A DNA stretch of 64,000 nt from Sphingomonas carotinifaciens (GTDB lineage: Bacteria; Pseudomonadota; Alphaproteobacteria; Sphingomonadales; Sphingomonadaceae): assembly GCF_009789535.1 (NCBI RefSeq), contig NZ_WSUT01000005.1, positions 1,203,001 through 1,267,000 of the forward strand, given 5' to 3'. The notes under the pieces were generated by a model that was not told where the DNA came from, did not search any database, and was given only the letters and a program-made list of their open reading frames with translations. Shown here one piece after another: positions 17,103 to 27,760 of this stretch (position 1 is its first letter; each line of letters begins with the position of its first letter). A program made the position numbers and the translations under genes.

Positions 17103-20100
17103 ATGGGCTTCCGCAACATGTCCGCCTGGGCGATCCGCAACCCGGTCGTCCCGCTCGTCCTGTTCATGGCGCTGACGATCGCCGGGCTTATCTCGTTCAA
17201 CCGCATGCAGGTGAACGACAGCCCGGAGATCACGTTTCCGGCGGTATGGGTGCAGGTGAGCCAGCCGGGCGCGGCGCCCAGCGAGATCGAGACGCAGATC
17301 ACCACGCGCATCGAGGCCGCGATCCGCGGGCTGGAAGGCGTGGACGAGATCAATTCGACGATCAGCGAAGGATCGAGCGGCACCTTCGTGCAGTTCAGCT
17401 TCGCCACGCCGGTGGACCGCGCAGTCACCGACGTGCGCGACGCGGTGGCGCAGGTCCGGTCCGAACTGCCCGACGGCGTGATCGAGCCGAACGTCAGCCG
17501 CGTGATCATCAACAATGATTCGATCGCGACCTGGTCGGTGGCGAGCACCGACGTGACGCTGGAAGAATTGTCCGCCTTTGTCGACACGGTGGTCGTCAAG
17601 CGGCTGCTCGGTATTCCGGGCATGCAGAAGGTGGAGATGACCGGCGGCGTCGAGCGCGCGGTGCGCGTGATCCTGGACCCGGGCCGGATGCAGGCACTGG
17701 GCATCACCGCCGCGCAGGTGAACCAGACGCTGCGCGCGATCAACCAGAACGCGGCAGGCGGCCGGGCCGATATCGGCGGCGCGCAACAGTCGCTGCGCAT
17801 CGTCGGCAGCGCCGAGACGGCGCGCGAGCTGGCGCAGTTGCAGATCCCTCTGGGCAACGGCCAGCCGGGCACCGTGCGCCTGGCCGACATCGCCGAGATC
17901 CGCGACACCTCGCTGGAACAGACCAGCCTGTTCAAGGCGAACGGGCGCCAGGTGGTCGGCTTCGGCATCCAGCGCGCGCGCGGCGCGTCCGAGGTCGCAT
18001 TGTACGATGCGACGGTGGCGGAACTGGCGAAGATCCAGAAGGAGAACCCCAAGTTCCGCTTCGTCGAGCAGTTCACCAGCGTCGATTACACCAAGCACCA
18101 GTACCGGGAGGCGATCCGCGCGCTGATCGAGGGCGCGGTGCTGGCGGTGATCGTGGTGTTCCTGTTCCTGCGCGACAAGCGGGCGACGCTGATCTCGGCG
18201 CTCGCCATTCCGCTGTCGGCGATCCCGACCTTCTGGATCATGGCGCTGATGGGGTTCAGCCTGAACTTCATGACGCTGCTGGCGCTCAGCCTGGTCGCGG
18301 GCGTGCTGGTCGACGACGCGATCGTGGAGATCGAGAACATCGTGCGCCACATGCGGATGGGCAAATCGGCCTATCAGGCATCGATCGACGCGGCCGACGA
18401 GATCGGGCTGGCGGTGGTCGCGACCACCTTCTCGATCGTCGCGGTGTTCCTGCCGGTCGGGCTGATGCCGGGCATTGCGGGCCAGTTCTTCAAGAATTTC
18501 GGCATCACCGTGGTCGTCGCGGTGCTGATGAGCCTGGCGGTCGCACGCCTGATCACGCCGATGGTCGCGGCTTATTTCCTGAAGGCGCATGGCCATGCCG
18601 AGCATGGCGAGGGCCCGGCGATGGACCGCTATATGAGCGTGCTGCGCTGGACGCTGGCCAATCGGTGGAAGACCATGGGGCTGGGCGGGCTGGCGTTCGT
18701 CGCCACGATCGTCGCGTTCGCGACGCTGCCCTTCACCTTCCAGCCGCCGCGCGACAATGATTTCAGCCGTTTGTCGATCACCATGGTGCCTGGCACCACG
18801 CTGGAGCAGACCGAGGCGGTGGCCGATCAGGTGTCGGGCATCCTGCGCCAGCAGCAAGAGGTGAAGTCCGCGGTCGAGACGATCAAGGCGGGCAGCGCGA
18901 TCCTGGAGATCACGCTGCGCAAGGACCGGGTGCGGACCTCGACCGATTTCGAGCGGGAAACGGCGGCCGAGCTGAACAAGATCGCCGATGCGCGGATCAA
19001 TTTCGGTGGCGGCGGCGGTGGCGGCGGCGGCCGCGCGGTTTCCATCATGTTGGCCGGTTCCGATCCGGAAGCGCTGGAAAAGGCGGCGCAAGGGCTGGTG
19101 CAGGAGATGAAGGCGCTGCCCAACCTGCGCTCCCCGCGGGTCGAGGGCGATCTGCCGCGGCCCGAGATCGTTATCCGGCCGCGGCTGGACCTTGCCGCCG
19201 ATCTGGGCGTGACAACGGCGGCGCTGAGCCAGACGATCCGTATCGCCACGCAGGGCGAGATCGCGCAGAATGCGGCGAAATTCTCGCTGCCCGACCGGCA
19301 GATCCCGATCAGCGTCGCGCTCGATCCCTATAGCCGGCGCAACCTGTCGACGATCCAGAACCTGCCGGTGCAGACCGCGCGCGGCAGCACCGTTCCCTTG
19401 CGCGTGGTGGCCGATATCGGCTTTGGCGCGGGACCGTCGCAGATCAGGCGATTCAACCAGGAACGCCGCGTCATCATCGGCGCGGACCTGGCGCCCGGCG
19501 CGATCGCGGGCGAGGAACGCGCTAAGGTGCTGAAGCTGCCCTATATGAGCAAGCTGCCGCTGGGCGTGCATTATGCCGCATCGGGCGAGGCGAAGTGGCA
19601 GGCGGAAATGCTGCTGAACTTCGTGATCGCGGTGTTCGCGGGCGTGATGCTGGTGCTGGCGGTGCTGATCCTGCTGTATCGCCGCGCGATGCCGCCGTTC
19701 GTGAACCTGGGCTCGCTGCTGCTGGCGCCGCTGGGCGGTGCGGTGGCGCTCCACCTGTTCGGGATGCCGGTGTCGCTGCCGGTGCTGATCGGGTTGCTGA
19801 TGCTGCTGGGCATCGTCGCCAAGAACTCGATCCTGCTGATCGACTTTGCGCTGGAGGAGATGCGCGCCGGCGTGCCGCCGCTGGCCGCGATCCTTGATGC
19901 CGGGCACAAGCGCGCGCAGCCGATCGTGATGACCACGGTGGCGATGATCGCGGGGATGATCCCGACCGCCCTGTCGCTGACCGGCGACGGATCGTTCAAC
20001 CAGCCGATGGCGGTGACGGTGATCGGCGGGCTGTTCCTGTCGACGCTGCTGACGCTGCTGATCGTGCCGGCGGGGTTCAGCCTGGCGATCGGGATGGAGC

Positions 20101-20240
20101 AGTGGCTGGGGCCGAAGCTCGGCCACAAGCTGTTGACCTACCGTCCGGGCGACGATGGCGGGCCGCTGATCGAGGGGCCGGGCGAACCCCCGGCGTTACC
20201 CGGTGCGCAGGGCAAGCTGGGGACGCATCCGGCCGAGTGA
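17103..20240 (+). CDS. RND multidrug/metabolite efflux permease
   Basis: A 1045-residue inner-membrane proton-driven pump of the HAE1/AcrB-like group, with twelve expected membrane helices in two repeats and large periplasmic loops. Helix 4 carries [10 protein letters not shown] (around residue 404), with the proton-relay aspartates of RND pumps, and helix 10 region has [20 protein letters not shown]. An uninterrupted run of ten glycines near residue 640 sits in the second porter loop and is unusual. The C-terminal tail is long and Pro/Gly-rich. No TolC-like outer-membrane gene is nearby, so a channel encoded elsewhere is needed. Substrate unknown. Confidence 0.95.
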   Translation: MGFRNMSAWAIRNPVVPLVLFMALTIAGLISFNRMQVNDSPEITFPAVWVQVSQPGAAPSEIETQITTRIEAAIRGLEGVDEINSTISEGSSGTFVQFSFATPVDRAVTDVRDAVAQVRSELPDGVIEPNVSRVIINNDSIATWSVASTDVTLEELSAFVDTVVVKRLLGIPGMQKVEMTGGVERAVRVILDPGRMQALGITAAQVNQTLRAINQNAAGGRADIGGAQQSLRIVGSAETARELAQLQIPLGNGQPGTVRLADIAEIRDTSLEQTSLFKANGRQVVGFGIQRARGASEVALYDATVAELAKIQKENPKFRFVEQFTSVDYTKHQYREAIRALIEGAVLAVIVVFLFLRDKRATLISALAIPLSAIPTFWIMALMGFSLNFMTLLALSLVAGVLVDDAIVEIENIVRHMRMGKSAYQASIDAADEIGLAVVATTFSIVAVFLPVGLMPGIAGQFFKNFGITVVVAVLMSLAVARLITPMVAAYFLKAHGHAEHGEGPAMDRYMSVLRWTLANRWKTMGLGGLAFVATIVAFATLPFTFQPPRDNDFSRLSITMVPGTTLEQTEAVADQVSGILRQQQEVKSAVETIKAGSAILEITLRKDRVRTSTDFERETAAELNKIADARINFGGGGGGGGGRAVSIMLAGSDPEALEKAAQGLVQEMKALPNLRSPRVEGDLPRPEIVIRPRLDLAADLGVTTAALSQTIRIATQGEIAQNAAKFSLPDRQIPISVALDPYSRRNLSTIQNLPVQTARGSTVPLRVVADIGFGAGPSQIRRFNQERRVIIGADLAPGAIAGEERAKVLKLPYMSKLPLGVHYAASGEAKWQAEMLLNFVIAVFAGVMLVLAVLILLYRRAMPPFVNLGSLLLAPLGGAVALHLFGMPVSLPVLIGLLMLLGIVAKNSILLIDFALEEMRAGVPPLAAILDAGHKRAQPIVMTTVAMIAGMIPTALSLTGDGSFNQPMAVTVIGGLFLSTLLTLLIVPAGFSLAIGMEQWLGPKLGHKLLTYRPGDDGGPLIEGPGEPPALPGAQGKLGTHPAE

Positions 20241-20285
20241 AGGCCGGGTGCTGGATGAAGTCTGGGATCAGATAGCAGCCAGCTA

Positions 20286-20422
20286 CCCGTTCGTCCCGAG
20301 CAGGTGCCGAGTAGCGGCAAAGCCGTGTAACGAGCGATAGGTCCGCGCGCGGAGGATGCCTCGATACGAGCTCTCGATACGGCTCTGACGAGCCTACTCG
20401 ATCTCTACTCGGCACGAACGGG
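20286..20422. repeat. Imperfect inverted repeat in the intergenic gap after the RND operon
   Basis: The 220-base gap between the RND permease and prmA holds no gene. CCCGTTCGT...GTGCCGAGTAG (20286-20314) is mirrored by CTACTCGGCACGAACGGG (20405-20422), with CTCGATAC repeated in between. Short CGTTCGTCCCGAGC-type sequences of this kind are common dispersed elements in sphingomonad genomes, by recollection. It may also act as a weak terminator between two convergent genes. Confidence 0.5.
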
Positions 20423-20460
20423 AAAAGGGATGGCGCCTCTTTGCGGCGACTGCGGGACGC

Positions 20461-21396
20461 CTACAGATCGAGTGCCCAGCCGTCGCGGCCCTTGGGGTCG
20501 AAGGGGGCGGCGGGGACATAGCGTTCGGCGCCGGCCATGAGGCGCAGGACGCTCCAGTCGCCGCGGCGGTCGACCGCCTCCACCGTGCAGCCGCGGGCGG
20601 CATAGGCGGCGGTGACATCGTCCCGCTGCGTTTCCAGCAGGCCGGCGAGCAGGATCGTGGCGTTGGGTGCGGCGATGGCGGCGAGTTCGGGCGCCATCGA
20701 GACGAGCGGGCCGGCCAGGATGTTGGCGATGACGAGGTCGTAAGGCGCCGCGGCGGTGATCGCGTCATCCAGCGCCCCGTCTGCGACGATGCACTCCACG
20801 CGGTCGATCGCATTGGCCTGCGCATTTTCGCGGGTGACGATGATCGCCATGGGATCGATATCGGTCGCCATCACCGCGGCATCCGGCCAGAGATGCCGCA
20901 CCGCAAAGGCAAGCAGGCCGGTACCGGTGCCGACATCGATCGCGTTCGACACGGGCGTGCCCGCCATCGCATCGAGCATCGCGAGGCAACCGCTGGTGGT
21001 TTCATGATGGCCGGTGCCGAACGCCTGCCCTGCCTCGATCAGAAAGGCGCGGCCGCCCTCCGGTACTTCGGCGGGATGAGCGCTGGTGTGGACGAAGAAG
21101 CGACCGACGCGCAGCGGCTCCAGGCCCGACTGGCTCATCGTCACCCAGTCCTGGTCACCGAGTTCCTCGATCGCGGGCGCGGTGTCGCTGGCGCTGGGTA
21201 CCAGCGCGCGGACCGCGGCGATGGCGGCCGCACCCGGCTCATCCTCGAAATAGGCGTCGAGGCGCCATGTCTCGGTATCGTCCTCCACCGTTTCGGTGGT
21301 CATCAGCACGGGGGCCGCGTCCAGCCCGAGATCATCGGCGGCGTCGATCGCCTCGGCCTCGGCGCGGGTGCAGGGGAGGGTGAGTTTCCAGCTCAT
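20461..21396 (-). CDS. prmA: Ribosomal protein L11 methyltransferase
   Basis: A 311-residue SAM-dependent enzyme that trimethylates ribosomal protein L11. The N-terminal substrate-recognition domain is followed by the methyltransferase core: GQAFGTGHHETTSGCL, the SAM-binding DVGTGTGLLAFA, ATDIDPMA and the catalytic-region NILAGPL. These signatures are specific to PrmA. It lies 10 bases downstream of the SDR gene on the same strand and ends the leftward run against the RND operon. Confidence 0.95.
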   Translation of the reverse strand: MSWKLTLPCTRAEAEAIDAADDLGLDAAPVLMTTETVEDDTETWRLDAYFEDEPGAAAIAAVRALVPSASDTAPAIEELGDQDWVTMSQSGLEPLRVGRFFVHTSAHPAEVPEGGRAFLIEAGQAFGTGHHETTSGCLAMLDAMAGTPVSNAIDVGTGTGLLAFAVRHLWPDAAVMATDIDPMAIIVTRENAQANAIDRVECIVADGALDDAITAAAPYDLVIANILAGPLVSMAPELAAIAAPNATILLAGLLETQRDDVTAAYAARGCTVEAVDRRGDWSVLRLMAGAERYVPAAPFDPKGRDGWALDL

Positions 21397-21406
21397 GCGA
21401 ACTCCT

Positions 21407-22114
21407 TCAGCGGACGTAGCTGGCGCCGTTCACGTCGAGCACCGCGCCGGTCATCGAGGCGGGCGCGTCGAGCGCGAGGAAGCGGACGGTGGTGGCGATC
21501 TCATCCGGCATGGCGACGCGGCCGAGCGGGATGTCGGCCAGCAGCGTGTCGCCGCCGCGGCTGGCGAGATAATCGTCGGCCATGCCGGTCATGGTGAAGC
21601 CGGGGCAGGCGGCAAAGGCGAGAATGCCCGCACCCGCATAGCCGCGCGCGATCGTCTTGGTCATCGCGACCATGCCCGCCTTGGACGCGGCATAATGCCA
21701 GTGGGCGGGCGAGTCGCCGCGATAGGCGGCGCGGCTGGCGACGTTGACGATGCGCGCATCCCCCTGCCATCCGGCGGCGCGGCGTTCCTGCCAGTGCAGG
21801 ACGGCAAGGCGGCAGAGTTCGGCCGAGGCGGTCAGGTTGATGCGCATGGTGCGCTCCCAACGCTCGGACCAGTCCCCGGCGTCGAGCGGTGCCGCCTCGA
21901 ACACGCCGGCATTGTTGACCAGCACGTCGATCGCGCCGCCGGCGCGGGCCAGCGCGGCCTGCCACAAGGCGGCGGGCGCGGCGGGATCGGCGAAGTCGGC
22001 GGCGATCCCGCTTGCGGTGCCGTGGCCGATAACGGTGGCATTCGCGGCGGACAGCGTGTCGGCGATCGCGGCGCCGATGCCGCGGCTGGAGCCGGTCAGG
22101 AGAATGGTGGTCAT
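21407..22114 (-). CDS. Short-chain dehydrogenase/reductase
   Basis: A 235-residue classical SDR oxidoreductase. The cofactor loop TGSSRGIGAA (about 7-16), NNAGVF, the catalytic Tyr-X3-Lys in WHYAASKAGM and a downstream CPGFTMTGM are all present. Overall likeness is to 3-oxoacyl-ACP reductase-type enzymes, but the substrate cannot be assigned; it is not next to other fatty-acid genes. The start at 22114 (MTTILLTGSSRGIG) is chosen by the conserved N-terminus, since the frame stays open far upstream only as antisense to the chemoreceptor gene. Ten bases separate it from prmA. Confidence 0.9.
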   Translation of the reverse strand: MTTILLTGSSRGIGAAIADTLSAANATVIGHGTASGIAADFADPAAPAALWQAALARAGGAIDVLVNNAGVFEAAPLDAGDWSERWERTMRINLTASAELCRLAVLHWQERRAAGWQGDARIVNVASRAAYRGDSPAHWHYAASKAGMVAMTKTIARGYAGAGILAFAACPGFTMTGMADDYLASRGGDTLLADIPLGRVAMPDEIATTVRFLALDAPASMTGAVLDVNGASYVR

Positions 22115-22146
22115 CGCGCCCGCCTGCCGCAAGCGCCGGGGAGGCG

Positions 22147-23514
22147 TCAACCGACGCTGGCGGAAAACACCTCGGCTGCGGCGCACAGGTCGTGCAACTG
22201 GCGGTCGACATCCTGGAAGCCGCCGCCCAGCGCCGCGATCTCGCCGGCAACCGTCTCGGTATCCTCGCGAATGGCGGCGATGCTGCCCGACATGGAATCG
22301 GCGGCCAGCGCGGTCTCGTCCACCGCGGCGGTGATCGAGATCACGGTTTGCGCATGCGCCGCCATCGCCCCGCGCAGCCGCTGCGAGATCAGCAGCGCAT
22401 CGCCCGCGGTGGTCTTGATCGAGGCATTGGTCTCGACCGTGGCATGGGTCGCGGCCTGGATCGCCGCGATCTTGGCGGCGATGTCGTCGGTGGCGCGCGC
22501 GGTCTGGCTGGCGAGGCTCTTCACCTCCTGCGCGACGACGGCAAAGCCGCGACCCGCATCGCCGGCGCGCGCCGCCTCGATGGTGGCGTTGAGCGCCAGC
22601 AGGTTGGTCTGGCCGGCAATGTCGCGGATCAGCCCCAGGATCGATTCGATCGAGCGGGCATGACCGGACAACGCACCCGACAGGGCGACCGCCTCGTCCG
22701 CCTGCGCCGCGGCGCGGGTGGTGATCGCGGCGGCGCTTTCCACTTCCTCGCGCGCGGCCTCCATCGCCCGGATCAGGCCGGCGGCGGTCTGTGCCGCTTC
22801 GCGCATCGCCAGCGCAGACTGTTCGGCGGCGATCGCCACCTCGTGCGACTTGCCGAGCATGCGGGTGGTGGAGCCGGCGGCGTGGCTCGCCTGTTCGCGC
22901 AAGGTGTCGCCGCGCGCTGCGGCATTGCCGATCGCCCCGGCGATGGTCTGGCGAAACGCTTCCGCCTGTTCGTGACGGGCGTCCCTGGACAGCATCGCAT
23001 CCGACCGGCCGAGCGCGCTGGCCATGATGCCCGCCTCCGCAAGCGAGATGCGCGCGGTCATGTCGGCCAGGCGGCACATGCGCGCGCTGTCGCCCTTCAC
23101 CCGCTGTTCCAGCGCATGCATGGTGCGGCTTTGTGAATAGTTGAGCGCGTTCATCAGCGTGCGCAGCGAAACGCCGCTGTCGCGCGCGCGCATTGCGTAG
23201 TTCACCGCCATATCCAGCCATGTCTGGTCGAACGGACGGCCATATTTCTCGCGGGTATAGCGCGCGCTGCTGGCGATGCGGTCGCGCAGCCGGTCGGGCG
23301 TGAGGGCCGAGCGCCGGTCGCGCAACTCGGCCTGACCGAGATAATGATCCCAGAATGTCCGGGAGATCATGTCGATGTCCTCGTCCGTCAGCAGCGACGT
23401 GATCTCCGCACAGGTGGAGGTGACGCTGTTGTCCCAGTCATAGTTGCGCATGATCGCCGAGGTGGATTCCTCGGCGCTGCTCCAGGTTCCGACCGCAATC
23501 TCTTGCCTTGCCAT
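22147..23514 (-). CDS. Soluble methyl-accepting chemotaxis-like protein (copy 1)
   Basis: A 455-residue cytoplasmic receptor without signal peptide or membrane segments. Residues about 30-180 form an all-helical N-terminal domain ([30 protein letters not shown]) reminiscent of globin-coupled or protoglobin sensors, but I cannot confirm a haem-binding histidine. The C-terminal half is a chemoreceptor signalling coiled coil with the conserved tip ([35 protein letters not shown]). It lies 23 bases downstream of a paralogous gene. No CheA, CheW or CheR genes are in the window. Confidence 0.88.
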   Translation of the reverse strand: MARQEIAVGTWSSAEESTSAIMRNYDWDNSVTSTCAEITSLLTDEDIDMISRTFWDHYLGQAELRDRRSALTPDRLRDRIASSARYTREKYGRPFDQTWLDMAVNYAMRARDSGVSLRTLMNALNYSQSRTMHALEQRVKGDSARMCRLADMTARISLAEAGIMASALGRSDAMLSRDARHEQAEAFRQTIAGAIGNAAARGDTLREQASHAAGSTTRMLGKSHEVAIAAEQSALAMREAAQTAAGLIRAMEAAREEVESAAAITTRAAAQADEAVALSGALSGHARSIESILGLIRDIAGQTNLLALNATIEAARAGDAGRGFAVVAQEVKSLASQTARATDDIAAKIAAIQAATHATVETNASIKTTAGDALLISQRLRGAMAAHAQTVISITAAVDETALAADSMSGSIAAIREDTETVAGEIAALGGGFQDVDRQLHDLCAAAEVFSASVG

Positions 23515-23537
23515 CTGATTTTCCGGGCCGGCGCGGA

Positions 23538-24899
23538 TCAGGCGGCGACGCGGGCGATGAAGCGGTCCGCGCTCGACTTCAGATCGCCCAGCCGGCCATC
23601 GAGCATGTCGAAGCCGCGACCGACCGCGTCGATCTCGTCCGCGACGCTTTCGGTATCCTCGCGGATCGCGGCGATGGTGTTGGACATGGAATCGGCCGCA
23701 AGCGCGGTTTCATCCACCGCGGCGGTGATCGCGGTGACGGTGCCGGCCTGCGCCTCCATGGCGTAGCGGATCCGCTCGGCCGATTCCTGAACCTCCGCCA
23801 CGGTCGCCTTGATCGAGGCGTTGGTGTCCACGGTGGAGCGGGTCGCCGCCTGGATCGCGGCGATCTTGGCGGCGATGTCGTCGGTGGCGCGCGCGGTCTG
23901 GCTGGCGAGGCTCTTCACCTCCTGCGCGACGACGGCAAAGCCGCGGCCCGCGTCGCCGGCGCGCGCCGCCTCAATGGTGGCATTCAGCGCCAGCAGGTTG
24001 GTCTGGCCGGCAATGTCGCGGATCAGCCCCAGGATCGATTCGATCGACTTGGCGTGATCGGAGAGGGTTTCCGACATGCCCACCGCCTGGCTCGCCTGAA
24101 CGGAGGCACGGGTGGCGATCTCGGCCGCGGCCTCCACCTCGGAGCGGGCATCCTCGATTGCGCGGATCAGGCCGGCGGCGGTCTGTGCCGCCTCGCGCAT
24201 GGCGACTGCGGACTGCTCGGCCGCGGCGGCGACTTCGCTCGACTTGCCCAGCATGCCGCGCGTCGCGGTGGAGGCGTTCTGCGCCTGGGAGCGGAGATCC
24301 TGCCCGTCGATCGTCGCCGAATCGACCATGGAGGCGATACCCCCCTGGAAATCGATCGCCAGCCGTTCGCGCGAACGCTGCGCGGTATGTGCGGCAAAGC
24401 CGGCGAACAGCTCGACCGTCAGTTCGGTTTCCATGCCGAAGAGGCGAAGAAGCGTATGCATCGCGGGCTGCATCCGGGGATCGCCGGCGGGCAGTTGCTC
24501 GATCAGTACGGCCAGCAGCGCACGGTCGCTGGCGCAGGACATGGCAAGCACCTCCATGGTCGCCACGCCCTTGGCATAGGCAGCAGCCACCGAGCGTTCG
24601 AGCGACTCGACCCATTCGCGGCCGCTCAAGTTGCACAGGCGGTTGCGCAGATAGGCGCGGCCAGCGGCCATTCGGCGTTCGCGGTCCAGCACCGTCCACT
24701 CGGCCTCACCAGGATGGGAGCGGCGCCAATGGTCCCAATAGGCCTCGATGATGTCGTCGATGCGCGGCTCGACCAGTTCCCACAACTCGGCCGCCTGACG
24801 GCGCAGATTGCCGTCGCCGCCGTCGAACGCGCGAATTCGCGCGTCGAGATCGATGGTGGCGGCAATCGTGGTCGGCGCCGGAAGGTCGATATGGTCCAA
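23538..24899 (-). CDS. Soluble methyl-accepting chemotaxis-like protein (copy 2)
   Basis: A 453-residue paralogue of the downstream gene, also without membrane segments. Its N-terminal helical domain (about 30-185; [30 protein letters not shown]) differs markedly from copy 1, while the signalling hairpin is almost identical over about 70 residues (tip [16 protein letters not shown]). The two could sense different signals and feed the same kinase. A CtrA-like box lies 46 bases upstream of the start. The pair forms a likely operon running toward the SDR and prmA. Confidence 0.87.
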   Translation of the reverse strand: MDHIDLPAPTTIAATIDLDARIRAFDGGDGNLRRQAAELWELVEPRIDDIIEAYWDHWRRSHPGEAEWTVLDRERRMAAGRAYLRNRLCNLSGREWVESLERSVAAAYAKGVATMEVLAMSCASDRALLAVLIEQLPAGDPRMQPAMHTLLRLFGMETELTVELFAGFAAHTAQRSRERLAIDFQGGIASMVDSATIDGQDLRSQAQNASTATRGMLGKSSEVAAAAEQSAVAMREAAQTAAGLIRAIEDARSEVEAAAEIATRASVQASQAVGMSETLSDHAKSIESILGLIRDIAGQTNLLALNATIEAARAGDAGRGFAVVAQEVKSLASQTARATDDIAAKIAAIQAATRSTVDTNASIKATVAEVQESAERIRYAMEAQAGTVTAITAAVDETALAADSMSNTIAAIREDTESVADEIDAVGRGFDMLDGRLGDLKSSADRFIARVAA

Positions 24900-24944
24900 G
24901 GAATGATCCCCCTGTTGATCGTCGATCCATATGCCGCCAACAGG

Positions 24945-24959
24945 TTAAGGCGCGGTTAG
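24945..24959 (-). promoter_or_regulatory. Candidate CtrA-binding box upstream of the chemoreceptor pair
   Basis: TTAA-N7-TTAG matches the CtrA consensus TTAA-N7-TTAA with one mismatch. It is 46 bases upstream of the copy 2 chemoreceptor start. CtrA commonly controls motility genes in alphaproteobacteria. The 190-base gap to sdhC otherwise holds an imperfect hairpin (TGGCACC...GGGTGCCA, near 24966-24994) and the sdhC leader. Confidence 0.4.
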
Positions 24960-25089
24960 AGGAACGTGGCACCGGCGGACCGGTACCGGGTGCCAGGCCT
25001 TGCAATGCGCTCTTGGGTTGCATCGCGCGGGCGCTCGCCTCATAGGCGTTTGCGATCATCCGGACATCGACTGCTCTGAGGACCTGCCC

Positions 25090-25503
25090 TTGGCTTCCCG
25101 CAACCCCGCCCGCCCGCTATCGCCCCACCTCCAGATCTGGCGCTGGGGCCCGCACATGCTGGTCTCCATCCTCCACCGCGCGACCGGGTCGGGCATGGCG
25201 ACCGTCGGCACCGCGCTGCTCGTCTGGTTCCTGGCCGCGATCGCGGGCGGAGCCGAGAGCTATGCGACGTTCCGCGACGTGTTCACGACGGATGCCGGCA
25301 ATCTGAACATCATCGGCTATGTCATCGGCATCGGCCTGACCGCCTGCCTGTTCCAGCACATGATGACGGGCATCCGCCACCTGGTACTCGACCTGGGCGC
25401 GGGGTTCGAGCTGAAGACCAACAAGCGTTATGCCGTACTGACCATGGTCGCGTCGGTGACGCTGACCGTGCTGTTCTGGCTCTATCTGGGGATCATCAAG
25501 TGA
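25090..25503 (+). CDS. sdhC: Succinate dehydrogenase cytochrome b556 subunit
   Basis: A 137-residue membrane anchor of respiratory complex II. The conserved SPHLQIWRWGPHMLVSILHR, a likely haem/quinone-site histidine in QHMMTGIRHLVLDLG, and three hydrophobic helices identify it. A TTG at 25090 is the best start: the preceding GAGGA ribosome site (25079-25083) is well placed and MASRNPARPLSPHLQIW fits the family N-terminus. The in-frame ATG at 25000 would add 30 unconserved residues. It overlaps sdhD by one base. Confidence 0.94.
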   Translation: MASRNPARPLSPHLQIWRWGPHMLVSILHRATGSGMATVGTALLVWFLAAIAGGAESYATFRDVFTTDAGNLNIIGYVIGIGLTACLFQHMMTGIRHLVLDLGAGFELKTNKRYAVLTMVASVTLTVLFWLYLGIIK

Positions 25504-25886
25504 TGCGTTCGGGAACCAGCATCGGCCGCGTGCGCGGTCTGGGTTCGTCCAAGCAGGGCGCCAAGCATTGGTTTCACCACCGGCTGACCGCGGGATCGAA
25601 CTTCCTGCTGCTCGTCTGGCTGCTCGTGTCGATCCTGCGCCAGCCCGCATTCGATTACGAATCGATGCGCATGTGGCTGTCGAGCGCGTGGGTGGCGATC
25701 CCGATGATCCTGCTCGTCCTGTCGGTCTTCTCGCACTTCCGCATGGGGTTGCAGGTGGTGATCGAGGATTACCAGCATGACGAGAGCCGCGTCGCCGCGC
25801 TCGTCGCCCTCAACGTGTTCACCGCGGTGACCGCATCGGTCGCCATCTTCTCCGTTCTCAAGATCGCCTTTGGAGCCGCTGCGTAA
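25503..25886 (+). CDS. sdhD: Succinate dehydrogenase hydrophobic membrane anchor subunit
   Basis: A 127-residue, three-helix inner-membrane protein that with SdhC binds haem and ubiquinone. The N-terminus [20 protein letters not shown] and the segment [14 protein letters not shown], which carries the conserved histidine and the Asp-Tyr before helix 3, are typical. ATG at 25503 overlaps the sdhC stop as TGATG; a GTG codon directly before it is an alternative. Its TAA overlaps the sdhA ATG by one base, so sdhCDA are translationally coupled. Confidence 0.93.
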   Translation: MRSGTSIGRVRGLGSSKQGAKHWFHHRLTAGSNFLLLVWLLVSILRQPAFDYESMRMWLSSAWVAIPMILLVLSVFSHFRMGLQVVIEDYQHDESRVAALVALNVFTAVTASVAIFSVLKIAFGAAA

Positions 25887-27691
25887 TGCCTGCTGCCTAC
25901 AAGATCATCGACCACACCTATGACGCGGTGGTGGTCGGCGCCGGCGGATCGGGCCTGCGCGCCACCATGGGCATCGCCGAGGCGGGCCTGAAGGCCGCGT
26001 GCATCACCAAGGTGTTCCCGACCCGCAGCCACACGGTCGCGGCGCAGGGCGGCATCGCCGCCTCGCTCGGCAACATGGGTCCGGACCACTGGACCTGGCA
26101 CATGTTCGACACCGTCAAGGGCTCCGACTGGCTCGGCGACCAGGACGCGATCGAATATCTGTGCCGCGAGGCACCCGCCGCGGTGTACGAGCTGGAGCAT
26201 GCCGGCATGCCCTTCAGCCGCACCGACGAGGGCCGCATCTACCAGCGCCCGTTCGGCGGCATGATGCAGAATATGGGCGAGGGGCCGCCCGCGCAGCGCA
26301 CCTGCGCCGCGGCCGACCGTACCGGTCACGCCATGCTGCACACGCTGTACCAGCAGTCGCTGAAGTATGACGCGGATTTCTACGTCGAATATTTCGCGCT
26401 CGACCTGATCATGGACGAGAGCGGCGCGTGCCGCGGCGTGATCGCGCTGTGCATGGAAGACGGATCGATCCACCGTTTCCGCGCGCATAACGTGGTGCTG
26501 GCGACGGGCGGCTATGGCCGCTGCTATTTCTCCGCCACCTCGGCGCACACCTGCACCGGCGACGGCGGCGGCATGGCGCTGCGCGCCGGCATCGCGCTGC
26601 AGGACATGGAGTTCGTGCAGTTCCACCCGACCGGCATCTACGGCGCGGGCGTGCTCATCACCGAGGGCGCGCGCGGCGAGGGCGGTTATTTGACCAACTC
26701 CGAGGGCGAGCGCTTCATGGAGCGCTATGCCCCGTCCGCCAAGGACCTCGCCAGCCGCGACGTCGTGTCGCGCTCGATGGCGATGGAGATGCGCGAAGGC
26801 CGCGGCGTCGGCAAGGAAGGCGACCATATCCACCTGCACCTGGATCATATCGATCCCAAGGTGCTGCACGAGCGGCTGCCGGGCATTACCGAGACGGGCA
26901 AGATCTTTGCCGGTGTCGACCTGACGCGCCAGCCGCTGCCGGTGACGCCGACCGTCCATTACAACATGGGCGGCATCCCGACCAACTATCACGGCGAGGT
27001 CGTGCGCCTGCGGGACGGCAACCCGGACTCGGTCGTCCCCGGCCTGTTCGCGGTGGGCGAGGCGGCGTGCGTATCGGTGCACGGCGCCAACCGTCTGGGC
27101 TCCAACTCGCTGATCGACCTCGTGGTGTTCGGCCGGGCGACGGGCCTGCGCATCAAGGACCAGTTGAAGCCGAACACGGCGCACAATCCGCTGCCCAAGG
27201 GCTCGGAGGAACTGTCGCTCGGCCGTCTCGACCATTTCCGCAACGCCGCCGGCGGCTCGCCGACCGCGGAGATCCGTTCGGAAATGCAAAAGACCATGCA
27301 GCGTCACTGCGCGGTGTTCCGTACCGACGAACTGCTGACCGAGGGCCGCGAGAAGATCCGCGGCACCTATAACCGGATGCAGGATGTCGGCATCAAGGAT
27401 CGCTCGCTGATCTGGAACACCGACCTGATCGAGACGCTGGAGCTCGACAATCTGGTGTCGCAGGCGGTGGTGACGATGGAGTCGGCGCTGAACCGCAAGG
27501 AAAGCCGCGGCGCGCATGTGAACGAGGACTTCCCCGAGCGCGACGACGCGAACTGGATGAAGCACACGATCACCACGTTCGACGGCTGGGGCGGCAAGGG
27601 CGGTGCGACCGCGATCGATTATCGCCCGGTCCACGACTACACGCTGACCGACGATATCGACTATATCAAGCCGAAGAAGCGCGTTTACTGA
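25886..27691 (+). CDS. sdhA: Succinate dehydrogenase flavoprotein subunit
   Basis: A 601-residue catalytic subunit that oxidises succinate to fumarate. It has the FAD-binding GAGGSGLRA near the N-terminus, the covalent-FAD histidine (His49) in [11 protein letters not shown], the substrate-binding [20 protein letters not shown] and the C-terminal RKESRGAH. Length and ends are normal for the family. Unusually, the iron-sulfur subunit gene does not follow; sdhB lies almost 4 kb further on after five unrelated genes and a terminator-like hairpin. Confidence 0.98.
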   Translation: MPAAYKIIDHTYDAVVVGAGGSGLRATMGIAEAGLKAACITKVFPTRSHTVAAQGGIAASLGNMGPDHWTWHMFDTVKGSDWLGDQDAIEYLCREAPAAVYELEHAGMPFSRTDEGRIYQRPFGGMMQNMGEGPPAQRTCAAADRTGHAMLHTLYQQSLKYDADFYVEYFALDLIMDESGACRGVIALCMEDGSIHRFRAHNVVLATGGYGRCYFSATSAHTCTGDGGGMALRAGIALQDMEFVQFHPTGIYGAGVLITEGARGEGGYLTNSEGERFMERYAPSAKDLASRDVVSRSMAMEMREGRGVGKEGDHIHLHLDHIDPKVLHERLPGITETGKIFAGVDLTRQPLPVTPTVHYNMGGIPTNYHGEVVRLRDGNPDSVVPGLFAVGEAACVSVHGANRLGSNSLIDLVVFGRATGLRIKDQLKPNTAHNPLPKGSEELSLGRLDHFRNAAGGSPTAEIRSEMQKTMQRHCAVFRTDELLTEGREKIRGTYNRMQDVGIKDRSLIWNTDLIETLELDNLVSQAVVTMESALNRKESRGAHVNEDFPERDDANWMKHTITTFDGWGGKGGATAIDYRPVHDYTLTDDIDYIKPKKRVY

Positions 27692-27719
27692 CGCGCCGAT
27701 CGTATCGATCGAGCAGGAG

Positions 27720-27750
27720 CGCCCGTGCGGATCATCCGTGCGGGCGTTCT
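27720..27750 (+). terminator. Hairpin after sdhA
   Basis: A 12-base stem CGCCCGTGCGGA pairs with TCCGTGCGGGCG (two G-U pairs in RNA) around loop TCA and is followed by TTCTG. The T-run is short, so termination may be partial. It separates sdhA from the convergent HxlR gene and would stop sdhCDA transcripts before sdhB. Confidence 0.6.
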
Positions 27751-27760
27751 GCGTTCCGGT

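Noticed and set aside
15719..18076. Upstream extension of the SIMPL gene frame to 1031 codons
   Set aside because: The real protein starts with a signal peptide at 15718 after an AGGGG site; the extension is antisense to the efflux adaptor and pump.
17070..20126. Open frame of over 1000 codons on the minus strand opposite the RND permease
   Set aside because: It is the antisense of a clear RND pump in GC-rich DNA; its translation is His/Arg/Gln-rich low-complexity sequence with no domain.
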